DNA of 64,000 nucleotides from assembly GCF_020509005.1 (NCBI RefSeq), contig NC_063023.1, positions 868,001 to 932,000 of the forward strand, written 5' to 3'. Shown piece after piece: positions 1 through 10,237 of this stretch. This DNA is from Fulvia fulva. Taxonomy: Eukaryota; Ascomycota; Dothideomycetes; Mycosphaerellales; Mycosphaerellaceae. The notes beneath the pieces were generated by a model. It was given only the letters and a program-made list of their open reading frames with translations. It was not told where the DNA came from and made no database searches. Each line of letters starts with the position of its first letter. The stretch's first letter is position 1. The translations under genes were made by a program, and so were the position numbers.

Positions 1-493
1 GTACTATGAACATACCACAGGACGCTGAGAAGGATAAAGTCGAAGCTCAGTGGAGGACGCGTGCACATACTGTGAAGAGCAGATAGCCGCGAACGATTCG
101 CGATCAACATGCGCTACACCAGAGCTGTCGACAGGCCATCACATGCTCAGATGCAATTCCGCGCAAACACGTTCGAGCTCGAAAGGTACCTTAAGGAGGT
201 CCTGAAAGGTCACACAAAGATCATCACCCGTGTTGCCTGCTTGCCACAGCTGCATCTATCTACAGCGGAAGAAGTCTTGGCACATGAGCTCGACTAGCTG
301 CATTCACTAGGCTGCTGCCTGCACACACGTAGCTGGCAAGGGAGAGCTCACATGAGGCAAGTATCAAAGTGAGGCGACCTGCATCCACAAGTGAGCTTTT
401 CCAGCGATATATCTATTTTCCAGCTTCAGATTTGCCAACTCAATACAACAACCACACAAACCATCGACAACCGCAAGTGATAGCGAGGCCGAT
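1..493. other. Intergenic, no gene seen
   Basis: Only short open frames without recognisable motifs are present. The stretch just upstream of 494 is the presumed 5' region of the first tandem paralogue. I see nothing else that can be supported. Confidence 0.4.
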
Positions 494-1719
494 ATGGCAG
501 AACCACAGGCACATCAAGAGAGTCGTACAGATTAAGAGGTGCAAGCGCCAAAAGAGTTGCAGGATCAGATCGAGGCCCTCATCAAGCCATGGTCTGACAC
601 CGATAAGAAGCCGCCTTTCAGCATCGCGCAGATGATCGTCATGTGCTTGGTACTCAACAAGCCTGTGGACAAGTTTGGTATCTTGACTTGGCTCACGACT
701 CGCATTGGCTACCTCAGGCAGTTTGCAGTCAACAGGCTTGGCCGGGATCTCTATTGGGAGAACGCTTGGCACATCGATCAACACAGCGTCCACCAAATGA
801 GGAGCGAAGTGCGAGAAGCCTTGAAGACTTTGATGTTCCCTTGGTAATACGACAGGCCCACTTTGAGCAAGAGACTTTCACCGTGCAATCCAATGAGGCG
901 CGGCTCTACCTTTCACCTATTCTGAGATCTATGGGTCAGGTTTGTCTACGACCATTTCCGTTCATCCGCCTCCCAACGGAGCTGAAGCTACGCATCTACA
1001 CCATGGTGCTGTGTCTGCCAAAGTCTGGCGTGAAAATCCAGTACGCTAGTGCCAGCACGTACACTCTCGGCGTCTGGGATCGAGAGCATTCCGACACCTC
1101 ATCAATCATGAGCAGGCCAAACTACCCACAAATAGCTTATCATCCACCACTCTCTGCCGGTCCACTGTCATCACATCTGGCACTGCTTCTCACCAGCAAG
1201 CAGATCTACCAAGAGGCCATGCCAGTCTTCTACTCGGAGAACAACTTCATCACCGGGCTCGGTCCTTTCGACATCTCGCTCCAGGCTCTGAAACCGCGCT
1301 GTGCCGGCCATATTCGACATATCTCCGTCTACTGGGAACCTCTAGGTACCGCCAAAACCACTGTGGCCTGCTTCACCGCCATGAAGCGCATGCAGAATCT
1401 TCGCGTGGTCGACATCTACTTCGATACCGAGGAATGGAAAGAACTCAAGAAGCCATGCAATGCTGGCAACACTTTTATACCCGAGAAGCTGCCAGGTTTC
1501 GCCAAGCTTCGTGATCTCTACAATACCAGGCAGGTGACAGTCTACGGCGATTGTGATGAGCTACGAAGTGCTTTGGTGGCGGCACAGAAGCAAGCTCGGG
1601 AAATCAAGGAGCAGCGATTGACGAAGCGGAAGGCGACAGCTGCTGGTTCAAGCAAGGGACTGGGTAGTGGGTCGAAGCCGAAGAAGGCCAAGAAAGCTCA
1701 CGCTGCAAGTGATGCTTGA
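494..1719 (+). pseudogene. Tandem copy 1: forkhead-like plus F-box-like protein, broken
   Basis: Seen: an ATG at 494 opens a frame that hits TAA at 533-535 after 13 codons. The same frame then runs on to about 840 and encodes a segment with KPPFSIAQMIVMC and GILTWLTTRIGYLRQ. The next part continues in the +1-shifted frame (DVPLV onward) to the stop at 1719. It carries the F-box-like core FPFIRLPTELKLRIYTMV (near 955), a LLLTSKQIYQEAMPVFY motif, and a Lys-rich, NLS-like tail. Restoring the frame needs one extra T in the ACTTTGATG stretch near 830. Known: LPTELR-type F-box-like proteins form large lineage-specific families in Dothideomycetes. Inferred: the N-terminal part resembles the start of a forkhead winged helix. 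Copies 2 and 3 lie directly downstream on the same strand. The C-terminal 290 codons are intact, so a shorter protein could still be made. Confidence 0.65.
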
Positions 1720-2204
1720 TACAACATCAGATGGAGTGGGAAGGAGGGTTGAAATCTGCGCCGGAGTTCATCGAGCACATGAGGGGAGCAGTATCGCGCC
1801 TTCGGGCGGAAGTCAGTTTGGCCAGCAGCACGATCTTTCTCGGAGATCGCGCGAAACCCTGATGGAAAGGGCCAAGGTCAAGCTTGTGCTTCTGATAGCT
1901 GTGGGCCAAATCGGCTGATATAATAGCATTGTGACTGTACCCTGCAATACGTTCAATCGCCAGCGTGGCAGATGAATGGCCTGTTGTTTTAGCTTCACAT
2001 GTCACATGCAGTCAACGGAATCGGCTTACCGAGTGCACAGACACCATCGTTGCAGTGAGACACTGACTTTGCCCCTCGCCATTGTTCCTTCTCCAGATCA
2101 ACTTCAGAAAGCAAACACGAACAGTTCTTCCAACACCACCTTCACTACGACACCGAGCAAGAAAACAACTACGCAGCTTCTCAATAGACCTAGCACCATT
2201 CGCG
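1720..2204. other. Intergenic spacer between tandem copies 1 and 2
   Basis: No conserved coding sequence was recognised. A CT/CA-rich stretch just before the ATG at 2205 is consistent with a short fungal 5' UTR or promoter, but no specific element can be named. Confidence 0.4.
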
Positions 2205-3776
2205 ATGGAATCTCCAGTCGCGTCGGACCCGCCGGCAACAGATGCGCCCACTATCTCACAAGAGCTCAGAGATCAACTCGAGGGCCTCCTCGAGACGTGA
2301 AGAAAGACAACTGCCAAGCCGCCATGCTTTATCGAGGAGCTCATTGTCATTGTCTTGCTACTTGGCACGCCTTGCACACAGGGCGAGATCCTGTCAGTAA
2401 ATTTTAGGGAGTACATACAGTGGCGGCGGAGCTAGCAGTGTCTTAAAACTGCGTACTTGTCTCATACGCACGACAATGCGCACGACAGCAGGGCCCTACA
2501 GGGTCGTGCTAAGAGAGACTGCTAGCTCTGTTGTAATTGTACAGCTCTGCGCTTTGTCGTTAATATAATATACTGACTTCCTAATGTTTTAGGTCTCGCA
2601 TCCTCACATGCTCTGGCTACTACGCCAAACTCGCAAGTTCCATAAAACCTCAGATACTCTTACCACCACGCGAGCGACGAGGATGAGCTTGAGATCGTTC
2701 TCGCCTCGCGCGATCTCAGGGACGACTTCACCGATGCGTTCTTGAAGTTCGACATGCCCTTGGTGGCGCTGTCGGATGAGGCCAATGGATCCTGCAAGTA
2801 CACTGTCTCGGTTAACGGTGCGCGCATGATGTTACAACCACTACTGGGAAGCAGCACGTCCACGACCACCAAGCCGTTTCCTTTCATGCGACTACCGACC
2901 GAGCTACGCGAGGTCATCTATGATATGGTCATGACATTTCCGAAGAGTGGTATTAGCCTACCACCGCACCGTGGTGGCCGCCCACTCGAAGTCTTCTCGA
3001 GAGACCATAAGACGGAGACATGCATTCAACAGCCCACCAGGATGTACCTCATGCTCGAAGCCAACCCTATGGAGTACTACCTGGACATCCTGCTCGTCAA
3101 TCGACAGATTCACCAAGAAGCATTGCCGATATTCTACAAGCGTAACAAATTTTTGTTCTCAGATCAAGCGATTATGGAAAGCAGGCTCCAAGTTTTGGCC
3201 GTGGAGCGCCGCAACCACATTGAGCACATTTCCTTCGCGTGGAATCGCACCAGCAAGACACAGGCAGAGAGGTGCTTCAAGCGTCTCCGCGCGATGCCTT
3301 ACCTGCGCCATCTCGACATCCACATCAACGAGAAGCAGTGGCTCGAAGCCGTTCAAGGCTCGAAGCCGTTTGACAACAGCAAGATACACGGTTTCAACGC
3401 CCTCAAAGCTATTCGAGGGCTGGAGACCGTGAACTTCTACGGAGACTGTGATAACGTTGAGCGTGCACTAGCAAATGTGCTCACACAGGCGAAGAGCGAG
3501 AAGCAGAAGCAGAAGATCGGCAAGAAGCGCAAGGCACCGAAGGAGGTGGAAGATCATAAAGAGTTGGAGAAACAACAAGAGGGATCACGAAAGACCAGAA
3601 GCACAACAAGGGCGAGCATCAAGAAAGCAAGTAAGAGCGATCAGGAGCTTAGAAGTACTGTAGAAGACCATATGGTCAGATTTGCGAATGCGAACATCTG
3701 CATCGAAGGCGAAATGCACATATTGGCTGGCAGATCACGTGGCACCACCGCAGGTTCTGTGAGCGATCTTTCTTGA
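2205..3776 (+). pseudogene. Tandem copy 2: forkhead-like plus F-box-like protein, broken N-terminus
   Basis: Seen: ATG 2205 starts MESPVASDPP and reaches SQELRDQLEGLLET, then an in-frame TGA near 2298 where copy 1 has a Trp. Homology continues past it (AKPPCFIEELIVIVLLLG) to GEIL at 2392. A 200-bp GT-AG interval (2393-2592) interrupts the coding similarity. It resumes as SRILTCSGYYAKLASS, matching SRIMRRFGHYAHLASA of copy 3. A further frame change lies near 2660. From about 2664 the frame is open to 3776 with FDMPLV, FPFMRLPTELREVIYDMV (near 2880) and LLVNRQIHQEALPIFY, ending in a Lys/Glu-rich tail. The first in-frame ATG of the intact part is at 2742, giving 344 residues. Inferred: a relict gene whose C-terminal F-box-like half may still be translated. 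The intron is absent from copies 1 and 3. Confidence 0.65.
2393..2592 (+). mobile_element. 200-bp palindromic intron, introner-like candidate
   Basis: Splicing at GTCAGT (2393) and TTTTAG (2592) joins GEIL to SRIL exactly as in the intronless copies 1 and 3. A CTGAC...CTAAT branch-site-like stretch lies just before the acceptor (about 2573-2585). Inside is an imperfect inverted repeat, 2429-2443 against 2514-2528, matching at 14 of 15 bases (GAGCTAGCAGT core). Nested within it is a 7-bp perfect stem (GCACGAC at 2480-2486, GTCGTGC at 2503-2509). At 200 bp it is about four times the size of most introns in this window. The foldback and its presence in only one of three paralogues fit an introner-like element or a small inverted-repeat transposon that landed in the gene. 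Confidence 0.5.
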
Positions 3777-4363
3777 AGGCAAAGGGCTGGGAGACACGAT
3801 GGAGATGCTTCAGGTGCGATGCAGCGGATCAGTATCACTCTCAGATAGTACAACGTACAGCTCCAATGGCAATGTTTGGTCTATGCTCTCAATACTGCTC
3901 ATTGCTTCAGGCATCGTGTCTATAGGCCGTCAGAACTTACTGGCACAATGCCTGCTTTGTCGTATTGATACAACGGGTCTGGAGAGTAAAGACTCAACAC
4001 TTCGGATCAGACAAGTGATTGAATAGGAGAAGAGCCCGATGTGTCACGTGGCGAAAATTCCATCTCGAACGCACGGGCCACTGTCACAAGCGCAATTACC
4101 CAAGGTGAAATATGAATCTCATTCCAGCGTCAAGCAACTTCTCCCCGAACACAACGCCACAAACTCGCGCCCAAATCCTAAACCGGCCTCTATCTATTGC
4201 GCCCGCCGTAGCGACCCATTAGTAACCGACATAGCACAACGCGATGCGAACCATCGGCGGTCGGTCTTACCGACAAGTCGGACACAGAGTCTCGATCGCG
4301 CAGGAAGATCATGCACCAGACGGCTCACTCACCTAAATTCCTCTTTTGCCGACTGACCTCCAG
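3777..4363. other. Intergenic spacer between tandem copies 2 and 3
   Basis: No gene recognised. The start codon expected for copy 3 should lie at the right edge, but a TAA (about 4335) precedes the homologous region in frame, so the original start seems lost or displaced. Confidence 0.4.
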
Positions 4364-5637
4364 GACGAGATTCGCCGAGTCATCCAGCCCTGGGCCGAGA
4401 CCAGCAAGTGACCACCCTCCAACATGAGCCAAATAGTCACAATGGTGCTACTTCTAGGTCCTCCCTGCAGACGAGTCGACATTATGTCACGTATCATGCG
4501 GCGCTTTGGTCACTACGCTCATCTAGCAAGCGCCGAGATGATCAGTGTACCGATAGACCGACACCGAGATGATGCCTATCGCGATGAGGACGAGCAGGAA
4601 GCAGCCGAAGCTGAGCGACTTGAAGAGATAGAGTATCAGCAAGGCCTTGAGCAGAGACTCGATGACCCAAGAGAAGACCTCAAATTCGCACTTCATCACC
4701 TCGCAACCCCGATTGAAGTATTCAGAGAGCAAGATATCGCCTACTACCACGTCAAGCCGGGTGAGGCTCGGTTCATCTTCAAGGGATACTGCGACCCGCC
4801 ACACCATCCGGGCAGAAAGCATTCCCCTTTATGGATCTACCGGCCGAGCTCCGCGAGCGCATCTACAAGATGACCTTACGTCTCCCCGCAAGCGGTGTGC
4901 AAGTCATACCACCCGAGAACGGCTACCAGACGCGTATGCGAGTCTTCACGCGCAATCACGAGAGCCAGAACACCGTCGACCTTGCCCTTACCGATCGCAG
5001 ACGACGCAACACCCTCACCACCTTCACCATCCGAGCGTTCTTAGGTCTGCTACTCACATGTAGGAAGATCTACGAAGAAGCAATGTCGCTCTTTTACAAA
5101 GACAATAACTTCGTCTTCTTTGGCCTTTTCGCGCTGAGCCGTGGTCTAAGGGCTCTCGCGCCAACCCGTCGGAACCACATCGAGCACGTCTCGCTCAACT
5201 GGTGTGCGGATCTTTACTACAGTTCCGGCGACGGAGAGAATGCACTCAAGATCCTGAGTCAGATGCCATACCTCCGTCGTCTCGATGTCCAAGTCTCTGA
5301 GTCGGACTGGACCAGCTACTTCTCGAAGATCGACAACAAGCCATTCACTGTCACACGCATTCCAGGCTTTACCGCCATGCAGAAGATTCGAGGACTCAAG
5401 ACTGTCAAGTTCTACGGCGACTGCGATGGGGTCAAGAGTGTGCTCGAACCACTGCTGATGCAGCCTCTTGCGGAGACTGCTGAGAAGAAGCGTAAGGCAG
5501 CGATGGAACCTAAGCAGGAGGCCACCAAGGTTGGTCGAAAGCGTAAGGTGGAGGTAGAGGTGCACGAGGCGGTTGATGTGGATGCACCGAGCAAAACGAG
5601 AAGCATGGCACGCGGTCTCAACGCGAAGGGTGCGTAG
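4364..5637 (+). pseudogene. Tandem copy 3: forkhead-like plus F-box-like protein, broken
   Basis: Seen: similarity begins with LQDEIRRVIQPWAETSK and hits an in-frame TGA at 4409-4411, next to the position of the copy 2 stop. It then continues in frame through PPSNMSQIVTMVLLLG and SRIMRRFGHYAHLAS to AYYHVKPGEARFIFKGY. A one-base frame change occurs near 4815 (GGCAGAAAGCATTC), after which KAFPFMDLPAELRERIYKM continues to 5637. The downstream frame from ATG 4831 encodes 268 residues with LLLTCRKIYEEAMSLFY, an MPYLRRLDVQV strand and a Lys/Arg-rich basic tail. Known: same F-box-like family as copies 1 and 2. Inferred: a degenerate tandem duplicate. No intron corresponds to the one in copy 2, so that intron is specific to copy 2. 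Confidence 0.65.
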
Positions 5638-5875
5638 AGCGAGTGAACGACGAATGGATGGGGGGTTGTTCGAATAAACGCGTCTCGAGCGTCGTGGTTG
5701 AAGGATAAAGCGGCAGGCTACCAAATGCTGGCGTTTTGCGTTCTGTCAATGATATTGTCAGCGAGACTGAAGATCAACAAGCTACCTCTTAGCATATTAT
5801 AAGATACGCATAATCACACACCAAAAGGGCACCGCTGAACTCCATCTTTTATCCCTTCTTGCATCAAACCTTCCC

Positions 5876-7507
5876 CTACGCCGCCCTCTTAACACAAAAC
5901 GAATTCGGCGTAAAAGTCCCATACGGATTCGCCTTCGCCCTCGCCCTCATCAACCTCTCATACTTCCCGCGGTCATCATAATACCTCTCCCAAACACTAT
6001 CCAAATCAAACCCATCCTCCCCCTCCCTTCTCCCATAACTCCCCCACAACACCCTCCGATCCTGCCTACTAAAAATCCCACCAGGCCCCACACCCACCTG
6101 ATCATTCTCAGCCTGCCAATCCTCAGCAGCCTGCTTATGACCACTGCAGTGGAACGCATCGATGGTACAACACATCGTCGAGTCCCGCCAGCTGTACGAC
6201 GTGCCATTGTCGGCGTTGCGGGTGAACATGCTGTTTTTCCCGCCGAAGGCCTGGATTTGGCAGGAGAAACAGAGGTAGTTATCGAGTGGGGCGACGATTT
6301 CGTCGATGCGGGAGGTGATCCAGGGGACCCAGTTGTCCTTTTGCAGAGGCGTGGATTTGGTGAGGTAGGTGCGTTTAACATAGGGGAGATCGAATTCGCG
6401 CACGTCGCGGAAGAGCCACATGGGCGTTAGCTCGGACATGGGTTTCTGCAAGGTTCCTTCTTGGTAGAGGCGGATGGCGCCGTCTTGGAGGCGGGAGAAC
6501 CATGTCATGTCGGGCTTGTCGGTGGGGCTGAAGGGGACCCATTGGGCGTAGACTACGATGATGCGGGGCCAGCCGAGCATGTTGTCTTCGCCGAAGATGC
6601 TGGGCTGTTCTTCCTTGATTTCGGAGTCGAGGCCTGGCCAGAGTGCGCAGAGTGGGAAAGAGCCGCTGAGGACGCTGACGCAGAGGTCGTAGTTGCGTGG
6701 GAAGTCTGGGTTGTCGCTCATTTCGGCTACCATGCCTACAAGTCGTGCAACGGACTTCTTGTTGTATAGATGCATAGCTTTCAGGCCGAGAGAGCCTTTG
6801 TAGTGCGCATCTCGGTGAACTTCGAGGAGAACGTGGGTTGTTACACCGAAGTTGCCAGGACTGCCACCTAGAGTGGCCCAGAAGAGTTCGGGATCGCTTC
6901 CTTTGGTGACGAAGACCTCCTGGCTATCAGCATTGATCGTCCAGAAAGCCCAAACATGGTCGCCGAAGAGTCCAAAGCTGCGCCCAAGCTGACCATAACC
7001 ACCTGTGTGGACGTGGCCACCGAGATGAACGTGCGAGCATTGGCCGTGAGGAACGAACAGCTTGTTCTTGCCCAGAAATGTATTGAACTCCATCAAACTG
7101 TGGCTGACGCTCGTGAAGACGAAGTCCCTCCTGTCGTCCTTGGTAAGAAGTTGGCCAGTGGCTCGCTCCACCAGGTCAACGTCTTCCTGCTTCGAGGCTT
7201 GCAGAACTTTCATATCGCTGGCACTGCGAAAGGTTCTCTGAAGGTCGAGCTGGATGTTGGCTCAGCCTGTAGATGAAGCTCCACTATACTGGTGACCTCC
7301 TGTCCTGATCGCGACTGCGATCTTCTTGTCTTTGGCGTACCTCAGAGTGGCTTTGATGTCTTCTTTGTTGGTTGCTTGTACGATGAGAGCCGGATTCATG
7401 TCATGGTCCATACCATGCGCAGAGGACGCATACTGGTATTTGTCGTTCTCCCAGAACTGGCTGCCTTTCTGGAATTGCACACCTGCAACACCCGCAATAG
7501 TTGCCAT
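5876..7507 (-). pseudogene. Berberine-bridge-type FAD oxidase, interrupted by one TGA
   Basis: Seen: ATG at 7507 starts MATIAGVAGVQFQKGSQFW. Residues 66-76 read AIRTGGHQYSG, the FAD-binding PCMH motif, with His72 as the likely covalent flavin attachment site. Codon 82 is TGA (7262-7264). The same frame continues directly with ANIQLDLQRTF and stays open to 5876, ending in the BBE-domain motif NPYGTFTPNSFCVKRAA. Apart from the TGA the two parts form a full-length protein of about 543 codons without introns. Known: the family oxidises alcohols, sugars or alkaloid-type substrates using bicovalent or monocovalent FAD. Inferred: a recently inactivated gene, a sequencing error, or stop readthrough. 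The TGA is followed by GCC rather than the CTA context known for efficient fungal readthrough, so readthrough is not favoured. No signal peptide is visible. Confidence 0.8.
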
Positions 7508-8926
7508 CTTGTTAGTGCTTGTCTTGTTGACGAGACTGGAAGCGGAGAGTGAGCAGGTAGGGGGTTCATTATATATCTAGATGTCAGGAGATCAGGCACA
7601 GCTACACTGGCATGCAGAGTGATTCTCAGGTAGCCTTTGCCCTATACACCGCCTCTATTGACGTCGACTGCAGATTCTAGGCTCCATGTGGCACTCTCAT
7701 CTTGCTTAAGCTGAACATGGCGAGCGACATCAGGCGAAGCCAAATCGACTGGCATGCAGCTCCTGGAGGGACGAGATCACGCTTCAGCTCCATTCTGCGT
7801 GCCTGAGATGGCCACAGGGCATGTTCAGCTTGTGTTCAGTGCATGGGGCGCACTGAGTGGGCTGAGCACAACGTAGACATAAGGCTCGTATTACGCTGCA
7901 GATACGCGTGGGCCATCTCGCCTCTCGGTCCAAGACTGGCCATATGGTCGCTGAGTGAATCCACGGTCCTCCTCTGGTCAGACCACAGCTGTACGCCAGG
8001 TGGCGTTTTTTGGCCTGGGCTGAGCTGAAGGACCCGAACGCCGCGCACAGCACTCGCGAGGCCTGTTCGATACCGCCAAAGGTGATTCGAAGATAATTGA
8101 AGACACGTTATCGTCGTGGTAAGAGGTTATTGAATGCGCGATGTCCCACCCATCGAGCCATCGGCTGGAAATAAAATGTGCTGTTGGCGGTTGTGAACCT
8201 CCAAAGGTAAGCGTAGCGGAGTGGAGCTCTCTACCAACCCTTCTGGACTGCAAAGTAGCGTGCGATCCACGCTACCGCTACCCGACGTACAGTGCTTATT
8301 ATACGACGACATAGGCGTTAGCGACGAGTATATGTTTGCGAGTTCGCCGGCAGGCACAGGGCGGTAGATCACGTGACCCTAAAACTTGAAAGTTGACCAA
8401 TCAGAGCGGGCGCCAAGGCTAGTTGAGGGCTGGTGATAGAGCTCCACTCCCTCCTCGCTGACGCCACCACCTACGCTCGAGTGTTTGCAAGCTCACACGT
8501 CGCTACGGTGGATGGCTAGCGCTCGTCGGTCGTTACGCTTAACAATGCTTGAAAACACGATTACTGCGCGTAGTTTATAGCATAGCTGCGTTGTTTGGGG
8601 CATAGTCACGTGCTAGCGACGACAAGGTCGTGTCTACGCCTTTTGTAGCATCTTCCTCGTTAGTACGAATAGTACTATATGCTTTCGTCCTTGGGAAAGA
8701 ATAGAACTATATAGCCCTAAAGATACCACGTAGGATGTTGTTCTCAGGTAAAGTCCAGTCTCGGAGGGCGGGCACGTCTGCGTGGCAAGCACAGCGCCGG
8801 AGAGCGGCGTTTTTGACAGAACGATACGCGTTGCCACGCGTGCCACGATAGTCCACCGACGCAGAATTTGTTCGACCAAGTCCGCTCCAGATTGGTGGGC
8901 ATGCTGACTGACAAGGACAGCATTGT
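7508..8926. other. Intergenic region with a small inverted-repeat element
   Basis: No protein-coding gene was recognised. The region holds the inverted-repeat element listed at 8219-8450. The part after 8560 is rich in TA steps and resembles decayed repeat sequence, but no transposase motif could be read. Confidence 0.4.
8219..8450. repeat. Inverted-repeat element, MITE-like
   Basis: GAGTGGAGCTCT at 8219-8230 is matched by its exact reverse complement near 8438-8449. Imperfect similarity extends outward on both sides (GCG-AGCGGAGTGG against the complement of CCACTCCCTCCTCGC). Between the arms is a perfect 8-bp stem, GTAGCGTG (8255-8262) and CACGCTAC (8268-8275), with a 5-base loop. About 230 bp with terminal inverted repeats and no coding capacity fits a miniature inverted-repeat element. 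No target-site duplication was confirmed. Confidence 0.4.
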
Positions 8927-9424
8927 TTACAACTTCGACGCGTTCTGGTAGGCGCCATCATATCCATCAACACTCTCGCTCATCTGATGAAACACCATCT
9001 GCGCCAGCCTCGCGTTCCCGTACAGCGTAATGCCATGAGGACTGGCGACCTGCAGCATCGCGCCGACCGCACCTCGATAGCCACTGTCCATCACGCCAGC
9101 ACGCAGCAAGACCCCCGACCTCCACAGGGAGCTCCGAACACAGACCTGACCCATGATGTCGAGCGGAATGTCGACTTGTTCGTTGAACTCGACGAGGTAG
9201 CTACCGCTGCTGAGATGCACCTTGTTCAGATCGTCGGCAAACGGGATTCTCTCGGTGGCCGAGGCTGCGCGAAACGTATTGCTCAAGTCGATGGTCGCGG
9301 GAGAAGTCCATCGCAAGACGTGTCGCAGAGACAGGTCGACGCCGCATGGCTGTGACTGTACGGTTCGGTCGCGAAGGCCTCTGATGATGCCTCTGGCAAC
9401 TGCTGTCTTTCCTGGTATGATCAT
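8927..9424 (-). CDS. dUTPase / dCTP deaminase-superfamily protein
   Basis: The only ATG in this frame is at 9424 (MIIPGKTAVARGIIRGL), giving 165 residues. Motifs in order: QPCGVDLSLRHV (residues about 25-36), substrate-site RSSLWRSGV (about 98-106), and AGVMDSGYRGAVGAML (about 110-125), which matches the catalytic motif 3 of dUTPases with its Asp and Tyr, followed by GNARLAQMVF. Known: dUTPases hydrolyse dUTP to dUMP and keep uracil out of DNA; dCTP deaminases of the same fold use a Glu in strand VLEF. Here that position reads AML, so a dUTPase-type activity is favoured over deaminase (inference). The short archaeal/DCD-like length and a missing Gly-rich C-terminal P-loop distinguish it from the usual trimeric eukaryotic dUTPase. 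It is divergent from the phosphorylase-like fragment 180 bp away, which suggests a shared nucleotide-metabolism promoter. Confidence 0.7.
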   Translation of the reverse strand: MIIPGKTAVARGIIRGLRDRTVQSQPCGVDLSLRHVLRWTSPATIDLSNTFRAASATERIPFADDLNKVHLSSGSYLVEFNEQVDIPLDIMGQVCVRSSLWRSGVLLRAGVMDSGYRGAVGAMLQVASPHGITLYGNARLAQMVFHQMSESVDGYDGAYQNASKL

Positions 9425-9603
9425 GGCTGGGTTGTGTGCTTTTGGTGAGATGAGGACAATTTGCTTGACTTCTTCGCTTTGAAGTGTGTTAACGGAGGCG
9501 ACAGTCAGCAGCAGCAGGTGATGTTGGCCGAAGATGTTGATGATAGTTGACAAGTAGCAGCTTGCACCATGTCAGACAGTGGCTGGCTACTGGCACATCG
9601 AGT

Positions 9604-9954
9604 ATGGTGGACAATGAACTGGTACAGTGGCCAAACGTCTTGGACCCACACATCACCTGTCCTGAGGTCATCCGTGGCGCTCACTACTCACTACCATCCG
9701 TGCTGGACGAGACAAGAGACTGGCTTGAGAAGTACAGGCAAGTCTTCGACTTCGTCGACCCCGAGATCGGCCACATGGCAAAGGCATGCAATGAAGGCGG
9801 TACTGGATTTGGTTGTTTACACATCATCTCCGACAACATCGCTAAGAAGTACTCCTACGATCTGTCCAACGAACGCCTGCAGCAAGTGGTCACAGATCGT
9901 GAGATGCTTCTCGATGGCATACAGGACACTCTCGAGCGATTCTTTGCAGCATGA
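9604..9954 (+). pseudogene. Nucleoside phosphorylase-like, C-terminal half only
   Basis: From ATG 9604 the frame encodes 116 residues. It contains GAHYSLPSVLDETRDWLEKY, then FDFVDPEIGHMAKACNEGG, then GCLHIISDN, and ends in a helical LLDGIQDTLERFF. This follows the second half of the PNP/UDP family (PF01048): the 'xTVDxxLxETxxW' step, the 'VDME' ribose-binding step and the 'ISDN' purine-binding step. The N-terminal half with the phosphate-binding Gly-rich loop is not found upstream, where the divergent dUTPase-like gene begins. In the last motif the usual VDME reads VDPE, altering the ribose-contacting residues. Inferred: a truncated or relic gene, or a small derivative with a non-catalytic role. 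The placement beside a dUTPase-like gene suggests a nucleotide salvage pair. Confidence 0.5.
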
Positions 9955-10237
9955 GCATGTCGCAAGGGACAACGTGAACGGGATGCTGACCAAGGACGAA
10001 CTACGACAGAAGCAGCCTGCAGACAGACCCAAGCAAGTGATATCTCACGAAAGAGAAGACTCCCAGAGCGCATCTGGCAGCGCCAGCAGTCGCTCCAAGA
10101 ACGGACCGTGCGCCTCAGGCACACTTGCGTTGAGGCAGCTCGCCTATCTCGGGCAAAGCTGCGACCTCCAGCTATCCATTACTGCACCTCATTGCTCGGG
10201 GTGCTCTCACCACACAACCTGAAGTGCTACGAAAGGC

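Noticed and set aside
5876..7507. A short intron around the BBE stop codon
   Set aside because: The only GT...AG pair that would remove the TGA neighbourhood is about 30 bp or deletes conserved sequence, well below the 48-bp minimum seen elsewhere in the window.
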